Below are positions 55,118-64,000 of a DNA stretch of 64,000 nucleotides, in pieces. The stretch comes from Candidatus Zipacnadia bacterium (lineage in GTDB: Bacteria > Armatimonadota > Zipacnadia > Zipacnadales > UBA5352): NCBI GenBank assembly GCA_029821735.1, contig JALGSU010000001.1:62001-126000 (forward strand), given 5' to 3'. The notes under the pieces were generated by a model. That model made no database searches. It was given only the letters and a program-made list of their open reading frames with translations, and was not told where the DNA came from. Numbering within the stretch: position 1 is the first letter of the stretch; each line of letters opens with the position of its first letter. Made by a program: the position numbers and the translations under genes.

Positions 55118-57112
55118 ATGCCTGAGTTCAGAGTTGTATCCGACTTCGAGCCGACGGGCGATCAGCCCCAGGCAATCGAGCAGCTCACCGACGGCCTGGT
55201 GCAGGGCTTCGACCACCAGGTCATGCGGGGCATCACGGGCTCCGGCAAGACCTACACGGTAGCGAAGATCATCGAGGCGGTGCAGAAGCCGACGCTCGTG
55301 GTCGCCCATAACAAGACGCTCGCGGCGCAGTTGTGCGCGGAGTTCCGCCAGTTCTTCCCCGAGAACGCCGTCGAGTTTTTCGTCAGCTATTACGATTACT
55401 ACCAGCCGGAAGCGTATCTGCCCTCGACTGACACCTTCATCGAGAAGGACTCCCAGATCAACGATGAGATAGATCGACTTCGGCACTCGGCAACGCAGGC
55501 GGTGATGGAGCGGCGGGACGTGTTGATCGTTGCGTCCGTGTCATGCATCTTCGGCCTCGGCTCGCCTGATCAGTACGAAGAAGTCACGGTAGAGCTGTAC
55601 AAGGGGCAGAGGGTCGACCGCGACGATGTCCTGCGCGACTTGGTGAAGATCCAGTTCACGCGCAACAACACCGCGCTGCAACGTGGGAGCTTCCGAGTGC
55701 GCGGGGACGTCATCGAGATATGCCCGATGGACGAAGATCGCATCACGCGGGTCGAGATGTTCGGGGATGAAGTCGAGCGTATCATGGTCGTGGATCAAGT
55801 GAGTGGCGAGATCGTTGAGGAGAAGCAGCGGGCGGTGATCTTCCCCGCGACCCACTTCGTCGCGTCTCGTCAGAGGGTCGAGGGGGCCGTTGAGGTGATT
55901 CAGCGCGAGCTTGAGGAGCGACTGGCGTTCTTCCACCGCGAGAACATGCTCCTCGAGGCCCAGCGGCTGGAACAGCGGACGCTGTATGATCTCGAGATGA
56001 TTACTGAGGTAGGCTACTGCCAGGGCATTGAGAACTACTCGAGGCACTTTGATGAGCGGTATGCGGGTGAGGCACCCTACACTTTGCTTGATTATTTCCC
56101 CGATGACAAGCTGATTGTGCTGGATGAGTCGCACCAGACAGTGCCGCAGATTCAGGCAATGTACCACGGTGACCTGTCGCGCAAGCTCAGTCTGGTGCAG
56201 CACGGGTTCCGGCTGCCCTGCGCGCTCGATAACCGGCCACTGACTCTGCCGGAGTGGGAGGAGCGGGCGACGCAGGTGCTCTACACGTCGGCCACGCCTG
56301 CGAAGTATGAACTGGCGCGCGCCAAGCGAGTTGCGGAGCTGGTAATCCGCCCAACGGGCCTGATCGACCCAGAGGTGGAGGTGCGTCCGACGCAGGGCCA
56401 GGTGGATGATCTGATAGGGGAGATACGAACGCGTGCGGCACGCGGCGAGCGCATCCTCGTCACGACGCTCACCAAGCGCATGTCGGAGGACCTGACTGAC
56501 TACCTGGCGGAAGTCGATATTCGGGTTCACTATCTGCACTCAGATATCGAGACGATGGAGCGGACAGAACTGCTCCGTGACCTGCGGCTCGGGACCTACG
56601 ATGTTCTGGTGGGCATCAACCTGCTGCGGGAGGGGCTTGATCTGCCTGAGGTGTCGCTGGTCGCGATACTGGATGCCGACCGTGAGGGCTTCCTGCGCTC
56701 GGAGACATCGCTCATTCAGACAATGGGCCGGGCATCGCGCAACGTAGAGGGGAAGGTGGTCATGTATGCGGACAGGATCACCGACTCCATGCGGCGAGCG
56801 ATGGACGAAACGGACAGGCGTCGCACGAAGCAGGTGGCTTACAACGAAGAGCACGGCATCACGCCGCAGACGATCCGCAAGGCCGTTCACGATGTGATAC
56901 GGTCCCAGGAGCAGATGCAGGAAGAGGTCAAGAAGACAGTGCCGAGCGGCATCGAGGGTGAGTTGGCGGCCGCGGATCTCGATACGCTGCTGACGGCGTT
57001 GGAGGACGAGATGGCGTCTGCCGCGGCGGCACTGGAGTTCGAGCGAGCAGCGGAGCTGCGGGACGAGATAGAGATGCTGCGCCGCAAGAGCGGACGCGAG
57101 GAAGAGGCATGA
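55118..57112 (+). CDS. uvrB: UvrABC excision nuclease subunit B
   Basis: The damage-verifying helicase-like subunit of nucleotide excision repair. Walker A is [14 protein letters not shown] (about residues 35-48), the beta-hairpin lies near [20 protein letters not shown], the DEAD-like box is VLDESHQT, helicase motif VI is [14 protein letters not shown], and a C-terminal UVR motif for UvrC binding is in [18 protein letters not shown]. At 664 residues it is complete. uvrC follows with a 4-nt overlap. Confidence 0.97.
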   Translation: MPEFRVVSDFEPTGDQPQAIEQLTDGLVQGFDHQVMRGITGSGKTYTVAKIIEAVQKPTLVVAHNKTLAAQLCAEFRQFFPENAVEFFVSYYDYYQPEAYLPSTDTFIEKDSQINDEIDRLRHSATQAVMERRDVLIVASVSCIFGLGSPDQYEEVTVELYKGQRVDRDDVLRDLVKIQFTRNNTALQRGSFRVRGDVIEICPMDEDRITRVEMFGDEVERIMVVDQVSGEIVEEKQRAVIFPATHFVASRQRVEGAVEVIQRELEERLAFFHRENMLLEAQRLEQRTLYDLEMITEVGYCQGIENYSRHFDERYAGEAPYTLLDYFPDDKLIVLDESHQTVPQIQAMYHGDLSRKLSLVQHGFRLPCALDNRPLTLPEWEERATQVLYTSATPAKYELARAKRVAELVIRPTGLIDPEVEVRPTQGQVDDLIGEIRTRAARGERILVTTLTKRMSEDLTDYLAEVDIRVHYLHSDIETMERTELLRDLRLGTYDVLVGINLLREGLDLPEVSLVAILDADREGFLRSETSLIQTMGRASRNVEGKVVMYADRITDSMRRAMDETDRRRTKQVAYNEEHGITPQTIRKAVHDVIRSQEQMQEEVKKTVPSGIEGELAAADLDTLLTALEDEMASAAAALEFERAAELRDEIEMLRRKSGREEEA

Positions 57113-59046
57113 CGCCGGAGATCGCGGAGAAGCTGAAGACCGTGCCTGACGAGCCGGGCGCCTATCAGATGCTGGATGAGGCCGGCCAGATCATCTACGT
57201 GGGCAAGGCCGGCTCCCTGCGCAAACGGCTGCAGCAGTGGTTCCGCGAGAGCGCGGACCTGACGCCGTGGGCGGCTCGGATGGTGAGCATGGCGCGAGAC
57301 ATCGACTTCATCGTCACGCGCAGCGAGCTGGAGGCTCTGGCGCTCGAGTTCAACCTGATTAAGGAGCACGGACCTCGCTACAACATCAAGCTCATCGACG
57401 ACAAGAGTTATCCGTATCTTCGATTGACCGATGAACTGTATCCGAGGCTGAGCGTGGTGCGGGACCTGCCAGCGCATGCAAGGGTGAACCTGCCCGGTCG
57501 GTTCAAGCAGAAGCGCGGGCTGCATGACCCCAAGCGTCACGAGGCGATCAGCATGCGCGAGGGGCGCCTCTTCGGACCATACCCCAGCGCCCACTCGATG
57601 CGGCGGACGATGCGGGTGGTGCAGCAATTGTTCGGGCTGCGCAGTTGCAGGCGGGCGCTAACTGGAGCGCAGTGCGGGAAGCCGTGCCTGAACTACCACA
57701 TCAAGCGGTGCGTCGGCCCTTGCACGGGCGATGTGTCGCCGGAGGAGTACGCGGCGATCGTGCACGACGTGGCCGAGTTTCTCGATGGCGACACGAAGGC
57801 CGTGCTTGGCCGATTGCGGGAGCAGATGGAGGCAGCCGCTGCCAAGCTGGACTTCGAGCGCGCGGCGCAAGTGCGTGATCGTCTTCAAGCGATCGAGAAG
57901 GTGACGGAGAGCCAGCTGATGGTCGCGACCGAAGAGCGGGAGCAGGACGCGCTGGGCGTGGCGCAGGGCGATGGGCGGGCGGTGGTCGCGCTGCTGGCGG
58001 TAAGGCGAGGGCGCCTGATCGAGAAGGCCCAGTTTGACCTCGATGATTCCGAAGGCCATACCGAGGGCGAGGCGCTGGAGGCGTTCGTGAGTCAGCACTA
58101 CGCGGAAGCGCATGTGCCGCGCGAGATTCTGCTGAGCGATGATGTCGAAGACTTGCCTGGCTGGGAAGCAGTGCTCAGCGATATCCGCGGGCAGAAGGTG
58201 CGGGTGGCGGTACCGAGGCGGGGCGAGAAGCGGCGGCTGGTCGAGTTGGCAGCGCACAACGCGCAACTGGCGCTGGAGCGGTCGCTGGGGAAGAGAGCGT
58301 CGCTGCCGCCGGAGATGAGTGCGCTTGAGGAACTGGCCGAGGCACTTGGTCTGGCAGAGCTGCCAGAGCGCATTGAGTGCTTCGACATCTCGAACACACA
58401 GGGGCGCGAAGCGACGGGCTCGATGGTGGTTTTCGTCGACGGCGTGGCTGACAAGAGTGCCTATCGACGCTTCCGAATGAGGGACACAGAGGGCAAGCCG
58501 GATGACTATGCGATGATGTCGGAAGTGCTGCATCGGCGGCTGAAGCGTGCGGCTGAGGGCGATGAGAAGTTCCTGCCGTTGCCCGATCTGCTGGTTGTGG
58601 ACGGGGGCAAAGGGCAGCTTGGGGTGGCGGCAGAGGCGTTGGCGGCGTGGGAGATTGACGAGGTGGTGGTGGGGTCACTGGCCAAACGCGAGGAAGAAGT
58701 CTTCGTGCCGGACAGGCCTGAGCCAATCGACATGAGCGACTACCGTCAGGCGCAGATGCTCCTGCAGCGGCTGCGCGATGAGGCGCACCGATTCGCGATC
58801 ACGCACCATCGGGGCATGAGGGCGAAGCGGCTGACCGAGTCTGTGCTGCAAGGCGCGCCGGGGATCGGTCCAGCTCGAAGGAGATCGCTGCTGACGACCT
58901 TCGGTTCGCTGACGGGAGTTGCGGCGGCTACGGTGGATGAGTTGGCCGCCGCGGCAGGCATGGACCGAACTTCGGCGGAGTCATTGCGTGAGTTCCTGCA
59001 TGCGCTCGAGACGGATGAGAGCGGGCCAGAGGCCGGGGATCAGTAG
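57109..59046 (+). CDS. uvrC: UvrABC excision nuclease subunit C
   Basis: Makes both incisions around a lesion. The N-terminal GIY-YIG domain ([20 protein letters not shown]) cuts 3'; a UVR motif (about 240-275, [18 protein letters not shown]) binds UvrB; the RNase-H-like domain (about 410-550, [20 protein letters not shown] and [14 protein letters not shown]) cuts 5'; a helix-hairpin-helix pair near the end ([20 protein letters not shown]) binds DNA. Length 645 is normal. The ATG overlaps the uvrB stop (57109-57112). Confidence 0.96.
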   Translation: MTPEIAEKLKTVPDEPGAYQMLDEAGQIIYVGKAGSLRKRLQQWFRESADLTPWAARMVSMARDIDFIVTRSELEALALEFNLIKEHGPRYNIKLIDDKSYPYLRLTDELYPRLSVVRDLPAHARVNLPGRFKQKRGLHDPKRHEAISMREGRLFGPYPSAHSMRRTMRVVQQLFGLRSCRRALTGAQCGKPCLNYHIKRCVGPCTGDVSPEEYAAIVHDVAEFLDGDTKAVLGRLREQMEAAAAKLDFERAAQVRDRLQAIEKVTESQLMVATEEREQDALGVAQGDGRAVVALLAVRRGRLIEKAQFDLDDSEGHTEGEALEAFVSQHYAEAHVPREILLSDDVEDLPGWEAVLSDIRGQKVRVAVPRRGEKRRLVELAAHNAQLALERSLGKRASLPPEMSALEELAEALGLAELPERIECFDISNTQGREATGSMVVFVDGVADKSAYRRFRMRDTEGKPDDYAMMSEVLHRRLKRAAEGDEKFLPLPDLLVVDGGKGQLGVAAEALAAWEIDEVVVGSLAKREEEVFVPDRPEPIDMSDYRQAQMLLQRLRDEAHRFAITHHRGMRAKRLTESVLQGAPGIGPARRRSLLTTFGSLTGVAAATVDELAAAAGMDRTSAESLREFLHALETDESGPEAGDQ

Positions 59047-59068
59047 CTTAAACAGAGCGGCAAAGTAG

Positions 59069-59100
59069 AGGGGCGGCCGGAACGCTCGGCCGCCCCTTTT
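59069..59100 (+). terminator. Intrinsic terminator of uvrBC
   Basis: A perfect 11-bp stem (AGGGGCGGCCG / CGGCCGCCCCT) with a 7-nt loop is followed by TTTT. It lies between the convergent uvrC and aconitase genes. Confidence 0.8.
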
Positions 59101-59117
59101 CAGTTGCTGAGTTGCGT

Positions 59118-61040
59118 TCAGGCCTGTCGGCTGCGGATGTAGTTGAGGCGCCCACCGGCCAGGAGGATCTCGCGCTCGCGGTCTGAGAGATCGTAGCTGA
59201 GCTTGACGGCAACGCCCTCGGCGGTGGTCGCCGCCAGTGGTTCGCTGCGCTCGATGGAGGCGCGGACGCCATCGATGCTGAGGACGCTGCCCTGCTCAAG
59301 CTGCGCATAGGCATCGGCGGAGATGACGAGCGGTATGATGCCGAAGTTGACGAGATTGGCCTTGTGGATGCGAGCGAACGAACAGGCGAGGACCGCCTGC
59401 ACGCCCAGATACATGGGCGCAAGAGCCGCGTGCTCGCGGCTGGAGCCCTGACCGTAGTTCTCGCCGCCAACCACGACGCCGGGGCCGCTGGCCTGCGCGC
59501 GAGAGGCGAAGTCCGGGTCCAGTCCCTCGAAGACATGCTCACTGATGGCGGGGATGTTGCTGCGCAGCGGCAGGATCTTGGCGCCCGCCGGCATGATGTC
59601 ATCGGTGGTGATGTTGTCGCCCGCCTTGAGCAGGACGGTGACTGACATGCTCTCAGGCAGCGGGTCACGCAGCGGGATCGGCTTGATGTTGGGGCCGCGC
59701 ACGATCTCGACGTGCGTGCTGTCGGCGACTGGAGCGATGATCATGCTGTCGTCGACCGTGAACTCCGAGGGCAAGTCAACCTGCGGAGGAGCGGGGAGTT
59801 CCGCGGCGTCGACGAACTGCCCGTGGATCGCGGCGAGGGCGCTGACTTCGGGGCTCACGAGGTAGATGCCCGCGTCGGCGGTGCCGCTGCGGCCCTTGAA
59901 ATTGCGGTTGAAAGTGCGAACGCTGACGCTGCCGCTTGACGGCGACTGGCCCATGCCGATGCAGGGCCCGCACGAGGGCTCAAGCACCCGGGCGCCAGCG
60001 GCAAGCAGGTCGGCGAGGGCACCGTTGCGGGCGAGCATCTCCTCAACCTGGCGTGAGCCGGGAGATATCACCAGGCTGGTGCCGGGATTGACGGTGTGTC
60101 CCTTGAGGATCGCAGCGACGGTCATCAGGTCCTTGAGCGAGGAGTTGGTGCAACTGCCGATGCACACCTGGTCGACGGACAGGCCAGCGATCTCACGCAC
60201 GGGCACGACCTCGTCGGGCATGTGCGGCTGGGCGACCATGGGTTTGAGAGATGCCAGGTCGATGTCGATGGTGTCATCGTAACGAGCATCTTCGTCAGCC
60301 GCGAGCATGGTCCAGAGCTCCGGTCGCCGCTGAGCGGCGAGGAAGTCGCGGGTGCGGTCGTCGCTGGGGAAGAGCGATGTGGTGGCTCCGAGCTCGGCGC
60401 CCATGTTGGTGATGGTCGCTCGCTCGGGTACCGAAAGGGTGGCAACGCCCGGACCGAAATACTCGAAGACCTTGCCGACGCCGCCTTTGACCGTGAGACG
60501 GCGCAGCACCTCGAGGATCACGTCCTTCGCGGTAGCCCAACCGGTCAGTTGGCCGGTGAGGCGCACGGCGACGACTTGAGGCATGTTCAGATAGAAAGGC
60601 TCGCCAGCCATCGCGGCAGCCACGTCGAGGCCACCCGCGCCGATGGCGATCATGCCGATGCCGCCGCCGGTGGGCGTGTGACTGTCAGAGCCGAGGAGCG
60701 TGCGGCCGGGGACGCCGAAGCGCTCAAGGTGGACCTGGTGGCAGATGCCATTGCCGGGCCGCGAGAAGTGCACACCGTACCGGGCGGCCACCGACTGGAG
60801 ATAGCGGTGGTCGTCGGCGTTCTCGAAGCCGGTCTGCAGCGTGTTGTGGTCAACGTAGCTGACCGACAACTCCGTGCGGACGCGGTCGATGCCCAGGGCC
60901 TCAAACTGCAGGTAGGCCATAGTGCCAGTGGCGTCCTGGGTGAGAGTCTGGTCGATACGCAACGCGATCTCTTCGCCGGTGGCCATCTGGCCGTCGACGA
61001 TGTGATCGGCGATGATCTTCTCGGTCAGCGTTCCAGCCAT
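59118..61040 (-). CDS. Aconitate hydratase (short type)
   Basis: Interconverts citrate and isocitrate, using a 4Fe-4S cluster. Cluster ligands are in IGSCTNSSLKD and PSCGPCIGMG. Other signatures are YVDHNTLQTGF, LLGSDSHTPTGGGIGM, and in the swivel domain KAGDNITTDDIMPAG and VVVGGENYGQGSSREHAAL. At 640 residues it belongs to the shorter aconitase group rather than AcnA (about 890). A homoaconitase function in lysine synthesis is less likely, since homoaconitases are usually split or near 400+200 residues. GAGGAG precedes the ATG at 61040; it lies 41 nt behind the hydrolase gene. Confidence 0.9.
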   Translation of the reverse strand: MAGTLTEKIIADHIVDGQMATGEEIALRIDQTLTQDATGTMAYLQFEALGIDRVRTELSVSYVDHNTLQTGFENADDHRYLQSVAARYGVHFSRPGNGICHQVHLERFGVPGRTLLGSDSHTPTGGGIGMIAIGAGGLDVAAAMAGEPFYLNMPQVVAVRLTGQLTGWATAKDVILEVLRRLTVKGGVGKVFEYFGPGVATLSVPERATITNMGAELGATTSLFPSDDRTRDFLAAQRRPELWTMLAADEDARYDDTIDIDLASLKPMVAQPHMPDEVVPVREIAGLSVDQVCIGSCTNSSLKDLMTVAAILKGHTVNPGTSLVISPGSRQVEEMLARNGALADLLAAGARVLEPSCGPCIGMGQSPSSGSVSVRTFNRNFKGRSGTADAGIYLVSPEVSALAAIHGQFVDAAELPAPPQVDLPSEFTVDDSMIIAPVADSTHVEIVRGPNIKPIPLRDPLPESMSVTVLLKAGDNITTDDIMPAGAKILPLRSNIPAISEHVFEGLDPDFASRAQASGPGVVVGGENYGQGSSREHAALAPMYLGVQAVLACSFARIHKANLVNFGIIPLVISADAYAQLEQGSVLSIDGVRASIERSEPLAATTAEGVAVKLSYDLSDREREILLAGGRLNYIRSRQA

Positions 61041-61081
61041 GTCAGTGCTCCTCGTCTTGTGATCGGTCGTTCACGGTCGCA

Positions 61082-62557
61082 TCAGCTATCAAGGAGCCAG
61101 CGCTGGAACCAGCCAAACGCCTTGACTCCGCTGTATCTGTGGCCGGTCTCGAAGATGTCGAGGTCCAGCCGGTCGGGCACGCCGGCTGCCTGGTATATGC
61201 GCTGGATTTGATGGTAGGCCTCGTTCGCGAAGAGTTCTGGCGACGTCCCATCACATGTGCCAAGCTCAAGCAGCATGGGTCTCGGGGCTGTCAGGCCGAA
61301 GACCTCGGGGGTGTCCCCCCAAGTGAACAGGCCGGGTACGAATTGCGCGGCGCAGCTTGAGTCGATGGTCAGACGCTCTCGGAAGACGTTCAGGGAGCCA
61401 CTGGCAACGGCACAACGCACGCGCTCATCAAGCGCGGCGAGGTACATCGTCAATCGCCCCCCGTATGACAGGCCGGTGGCACCGATGCGGGCGGGATCAA
61501 CGACTTTGTGGCGCTCAAGGTGATCGATGCAGGCTCGCAGGTCGCGGATCTGCTCGGCGATCAGGTTTACGCCGAATTGCTGGAGGCGCAGAGCCGCCGC
61601 GTCGCATGAATCGCGGTTGAAGCTCTCGTCGTCGTGGCGCGCTCCGAAGTTGCGCATGTCAGGATTGATGACTACGTAGCCGAGTTCTGCATAGCGCGCT
61701 CCGTAGGCGTAGCTGAGTCTTCCGATTGAGTCGCGCGCGCCCTCGTCGCCGCCGTCGAGGCCCACGGTCTCGCCGAAACGGTAGCCGTGACCGTGGATCG
61801 AGACGATGCCAGCACCGTTGGGCTTGTGGGGTACGAGCAGCCACGCCGGCGTGTGCATGTTCTCTGCAGTGCGCAGGATGATGCGGTCCCTGCGGTAAGA
61901 GCCAAGGTCCTCCGAGGAGATGAGGGCCGAGTCGCCGTCGACGACGGGCTCAGTGGGGCCCATGAGTTCCCGGAGGCGAGTATCGAAGGCGTCGCGCCAC
62001 TCCCGCCACGCCTGTTCGGTCTCGCCGGCCAGACGCAGCCTCGGCTGCACGGTCATCATATCGTTGAACTCGTGCCAGAGCGAGACGTTCCGGCCCTCCG
62101 GCAGATCGGCGCGGAGGCCCTCGGGCACTGCCTCCCAGGCGGGACTGATCGCAGTGACCGAAGTAAGTGCGGAGCGGTCGGGCGCACACAGACGGGCGGA
62201 GACGCGTGGGTTGACGAACTCGGGATCCATGGTCAACTCGAGGCGGTTCTCGCCACAGCGGAGGGTGATCGGCCAGCTATTGCCACAGGGCCGCAAGCGC
62301 GGCTCCGCCGAAGCCACCGACTCGCCATTGAGGGTCGCCGCGATGCCACGGAAAGCACTCAGCTCGAGCAGAGCGTCGGTATCTGCGTCCGTAGTGATGG
62401 TTGCGCGCAGGTGCGCACGCCCATCACGAAGCGGTGCCTGGCTGATGAAGACGCCATAGTCGTAGCGTGCCTGTATGACGCTGTCGTCGGTCTCCCAAGC
62501 GAGAATGAGGCCGCTGAGACCGGCCACCGTCTGCAGGCTGGAGCGCGTGTCCTTCAT
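61082..62557 (-). CDS. Alpha/beta-hydrolase (acetyl xylan esterase-like)
   Basis: The first about 130 residues are a beta-rich domain with a galactose-binding look. The C-terminal about 300 residues are an alpha/beta-hydrolase: oxyanion loop GIVSIHGHGYRFGE, nucleophile elbow IGATGLSYGGRLTM, acid in LLELGTCDGTSPELF and His in DIFETGHRYSGVKAFGWF. Such enzymes deacetylate or de-esterify plant polysaccharides or act as dienelactone-type hydrolases; substrate unknown. No signal peptide is seen, so it is probably cytoplasmic. ATG 62557 has GAGG 8 nt upstream; a TTG two codons earlier is possible. Confidence 0.78.
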   Translation of the reverse strand: MKDTRSSLQTVAGLSGLILAWETDDSVIQARYDYGVFISQAPLRDGRAHLRATITTDADTDALLELSAFRGIAATLNGESVASAEPRLRPCGNSWPITLRCGENRLELTMDPEFVNPRVSARLCAPDRSALTSVTAISPAWEAVPEGLRADLPEGRNVSLWHEFNDMMTVQPRLRLAGETEQAWREWRDAFDTRLRELMGPTEPVVDGDSALISSEDLGSYRRDRIILRTAENMHTPAWLLVPHKPNGAGIVSIHGHGYRFGETVGLDGGDEGARDSIGRLSYAYGARYAELGYVVINPDMRNFGARHDDESFNRDSCDAAALRLQQFGVNLIAEQIRDLRACIDHLERHKVVDPARIGATGLSYGGRLTMYLAALDERVRCAVASGSLNVFRERLTIDSSCAAQFVPGLFTWGDTPEVFGLTAPRPMLLELGTCDGTSPELFANEAYHQIQRIYQAAGVPDRLDLDIFETGHRYSGVKAFGWFQRWLLDS

Positions 62558-62704
62558 AGTCAATGCCTCGTGCGTTGGCAGTCGCCCGACGGCGCGGAAG
62601 CCGCTGGTGCAGGATTGTGCCAGTCAGTCAGCGAAGAAGCCGCTACGCTATTGTGTCATGTCATCTGTGCATATGCAGCAGGACCAGCGGAGGGCGCACA
62701 CGGA

Positions 62705-62965
62705 ATGAACGAGACTGCGAAATTGGGCATCGGCTTCGTTGGGATCCTCGTTGGGTTCCTGCTGGGGCTGGCAATTCATGTGCATATCATGCAGCGAACG
62801 GGTGGTACACTGTTCGACCGCCCGGAGCTTGGCTTACTGGTGGCCTTCGGCCTATGCGGCGGCGGCGCGGTACTCTTTGGCTACGTTGCGCTGGCGATCG
62901 CGGGCAAAGTCGCCCAAGATCGCAAGAGAGCAGCCCGCAAGGAAAAGAAGCGCAAGAAGAAATAG
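62705..62965 (+). CDS. Small two-span membrane protein
   Basis: An 86-residue protein starting at ATG 62705 with GGAGGG upstream. It has two hydrophobic segments (about 7-27, IGFVGILVGFLLGLAIHVHI, and 44-66, LLVAFGLCGGGAVLFGYVAL) and a strongly basic tail (KRAARKEKKRKKK). A much longer open frame begins far upstream but is antisense to the hydrolase gene, so only this short part is likely real. Function unknown. Confidence 0.6.
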   Translation: MNETAKLGIGFVGILVGFLLGLAIHVHIMQRTGGTLFDRPELGLLVAFGLCGGGAVLFGYVALAIAGKVAQDRKRAARKEKKRKKK

Positions 62966-62988
62966 CGCCCCGGGGTGTCCCACGGCCC

Positions 62989-63372
62989 TCAGTTGTCGTC
63001 GTATACGCGCCAGCCCTGGTCGTCTCGTTCGACGCGGTAGCGCCTCGCGGCTCCTTCACCGGTGTCGACCTCGACGTAGGTGTTTCCTGTGGCCGGGTCG
63101 ATCCTGACCTCAGCGGGGGAGGCGCTGTCCCGCCCCGAATAGCCGTGCAGCCGCTCGACCGTGATGCGATCCAAGACGTCGGGCGGTCGCGCCCACTCAA
63201 CTGCGGTGTAGGCAGCGTAGATGATCACGGCTGCCGTGATCACATACACGACAATGCGGCGCAAGTGGGCTCCCTCAAGGAACCTCGATCTGCGCTCTGG
63301 CGGCAGGGGCGGCATCTGACTGCGGTCCGGTCCGTGCGCCGCCGGGCTACTTGTTCGGCGTCCCTCTGGCAT
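62989..63372 (-). CDS. Small single-span protein of unknown function
   Basis: The frame holds one membrane span (LRRIVVYVITAAVIIYAAYTAV) after a basic start, then a short soluble part (VRIDPATGNTYVEVDTGEGAARRYRVERDDQGWRVYDDN end). ATG 63372 would overlap the end of the RNase gene by 26 nt; ATG 63315 is an alternative 32 nt past it. Neither has a clear ribosome-binding site. It is probably cotranscribed with the RNase G/E gene. Confidence 0.5.
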   Translation of the reverse strand: MPEGRRTSSPAAHGPDRSQMPPLPPERRSRFLEGAHLRRIVVYVITAAVIIYAAYTAVEWARPPDVLDRITVERLHGYSGRDSASPAEVRIDPATGNTYVEVDTGEGAARRYRVERDDQGWRVYDDN

Positions 63373-64000
63373 AGGAATGTGCCACCACGGTTGTGCGCGC
63401 CTTGATAGGCGGCTCCTGGTCGGGCGATACCTCTGGCAGGAAGAACAGCACTCCGTCAACACAAGCAACGGTGGATGGGTGAGATATGGGGAAGAGGTGC
63501 TGCTCGGTGATCTCGAGTTTACGGTTCACCTTCAGCGACTTGAGGTCGCGGGTGTCGCGTTTGTCTTTGAGACGGGTCAGCTCGTAGCTCTCCGGATGCT
63601 TGCTGTTGTCACCTCGCGCGTATATCTCGCAGCCAAGCTCTTCCTCCAGCTCATCAATGAACTGCCCCTGGTCGCCAATGAGGGCGAGGACGACTTGCGG
63701 AGATGCTATGACATGGAAGAACTTCGCGCCATCCTCTCGCACCTGCTCGCGGATCTCACGTTCGATGTTGCCCGCGACCGTCTCGGCTGAGAGTAGCAAG
63801 CCGTGACCGCCGCAACATGGGCAGGTGACCTGCAACCGGTTGGCGAGACTCTCGCCGGTGCGTTTGCGCGTCATCTCGACGAGGCCGAGGCGCGTGATGT
63901 GCAGGATGCGGGTCTTCATGCGGTCGGACTCGAATGCTTTGCGGAGCGCCTGAGTGACCTGTTTGCGATGGCCGGGCTTGTCCATGTCGATGAAGTCGAT
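63347..64000 (-). CDS. rng: Ribonuclease G/E, C-terminal part (5' end outside window)
   Basis: The visible 217 residues start in IDFIDMDKPGHR and include FESDRMKTRILHITRLGLVEMTRKR, the highly conserved end of the catalytic core, followed by CPCCGGHG, the zinc-link motif that joins the dimers of RNase E/G. After that comes a divergent C-terminal region (about 130 residues). The enzyme cuts single-stranded, AU-rich RNA and matures 5S or 16S rRNA. Frame is open to the right edge, so the N-terminal S1 and DNase-like parts lie beyond 64000. RNase G is chosen over E because no long scaffold tail follows. Confidence 0.88.
   Translation of the reverse strand: MDFIDMDKPGHRKQVTQALRKAFESDRMKTRILHITRLGLVEMTRKRTGESLANRLQVTCPCCGGHGLLLSAETVAGNIEREIREQVREDGAKFFHVIASPQVVLALIGDQGQFIDELEEELGCEIYARGDNSKHPESYELTRLKDKRDTRDLKSLKVNRKLEITEQHLFPISHPSTVACVDGVLFFLPEVSPDQEPPIKARTTVVAHSYARGTPNK

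Noticed and set aside
1..64000. Prophage, insertion sequence or integrated element
   Set aside because: No integrase, transposase, capsid or terminase gene is visible, and neither tRNA has an adjacent integrase or a repeated 3' end.

Overview
The window is GC-rich, gene-dense bacterial chromosome with no sign of phage, IS or CRISPR. It suggests an uncultured member of the Armatimonadota or a close diderm relative. The best clue is the prepilin at 20042-20725, whose N-terminus ([19 protein letters not shown], then [13 protein letters not shown]) is typical of that phylum. A fused AccD-AccA, a cupin-type glucose-6-phosphate isomerase and diderm envelope genes (Lnt, an LptD-like barrel) fit. Placement is inference; no rRNA gene is present.

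Layout. 1-2.6 kb: end of a probable ECF sigma gene coupled to an anti-sigma factor, then a secreted FlgT/CsgG-like protein. 2.6-11 kb (+): ROK sugar kinase, cupin GPI, GuaB, a tartrate/D-malate dehydrogenase homologue, a broken DUF255-DsbD-alpha fusion gene, and a pair of amidohydrolases of which the first has lost its metal ligands; then tRNA-Glu(CTC) with a consensus promoter and a terminator. 11.3-22 kb: lytic transglycosylase (+), then a minus-strand block: Lrp regulator, aminotransferase, Lnt and a C26 glutamine amidohydrolase (overlapping or nearly touching genes), SecD-SecF, a prepilin, and a secreted protein with a CBM-like C-terminus. 22.3-25.8 kb (+): two CNNM/CorC membrane proteins and a membrane M48-like protein with a damaged HExxH, all overlapping. 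25.9-36.6 kb: PheA (-), O-antigen ligase-like protein, AccDA fusion, tRNA-Leu(CAA) (-), SppA, DNA polymerase I, ribosomal protein S1 with a 15-bp repeat tail and a frameshift, and CoaE.

36.7-54.9 kb (+) is the most unusual part: seven consecutive exported proteins. Three large ones (a PD40/carboxypeptidase-regulatory-domain protein, a subtilisin-like protease and an uncharacterised protein) share the same C-terminal module of about 430 residues ending in a FlgD-like Ig domain. Between and after them lie a clostripain-like C11 protease, two secreted proteins combining an N-terminal FlgT/CsgG-like region, a hydrophobic segment and fibronectin-type repeats, and an LptD-like outer-membrane protein with an N-terminal Ig-like domain. 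I read this as a candidate surface-display or outer-membrane export locus; its function is inference.

55-64 kb: uvrB-uvrC operon (+), aconitase and an alpha/beta-hydrolase (-), a small membrane protein (+), a small single-span protein (-) and the 3' part of an RNase G/E gene (-) running off the window.

Several promoters share an extended -10 (TGnTAnnnT), and GTG/TTG starts are common.
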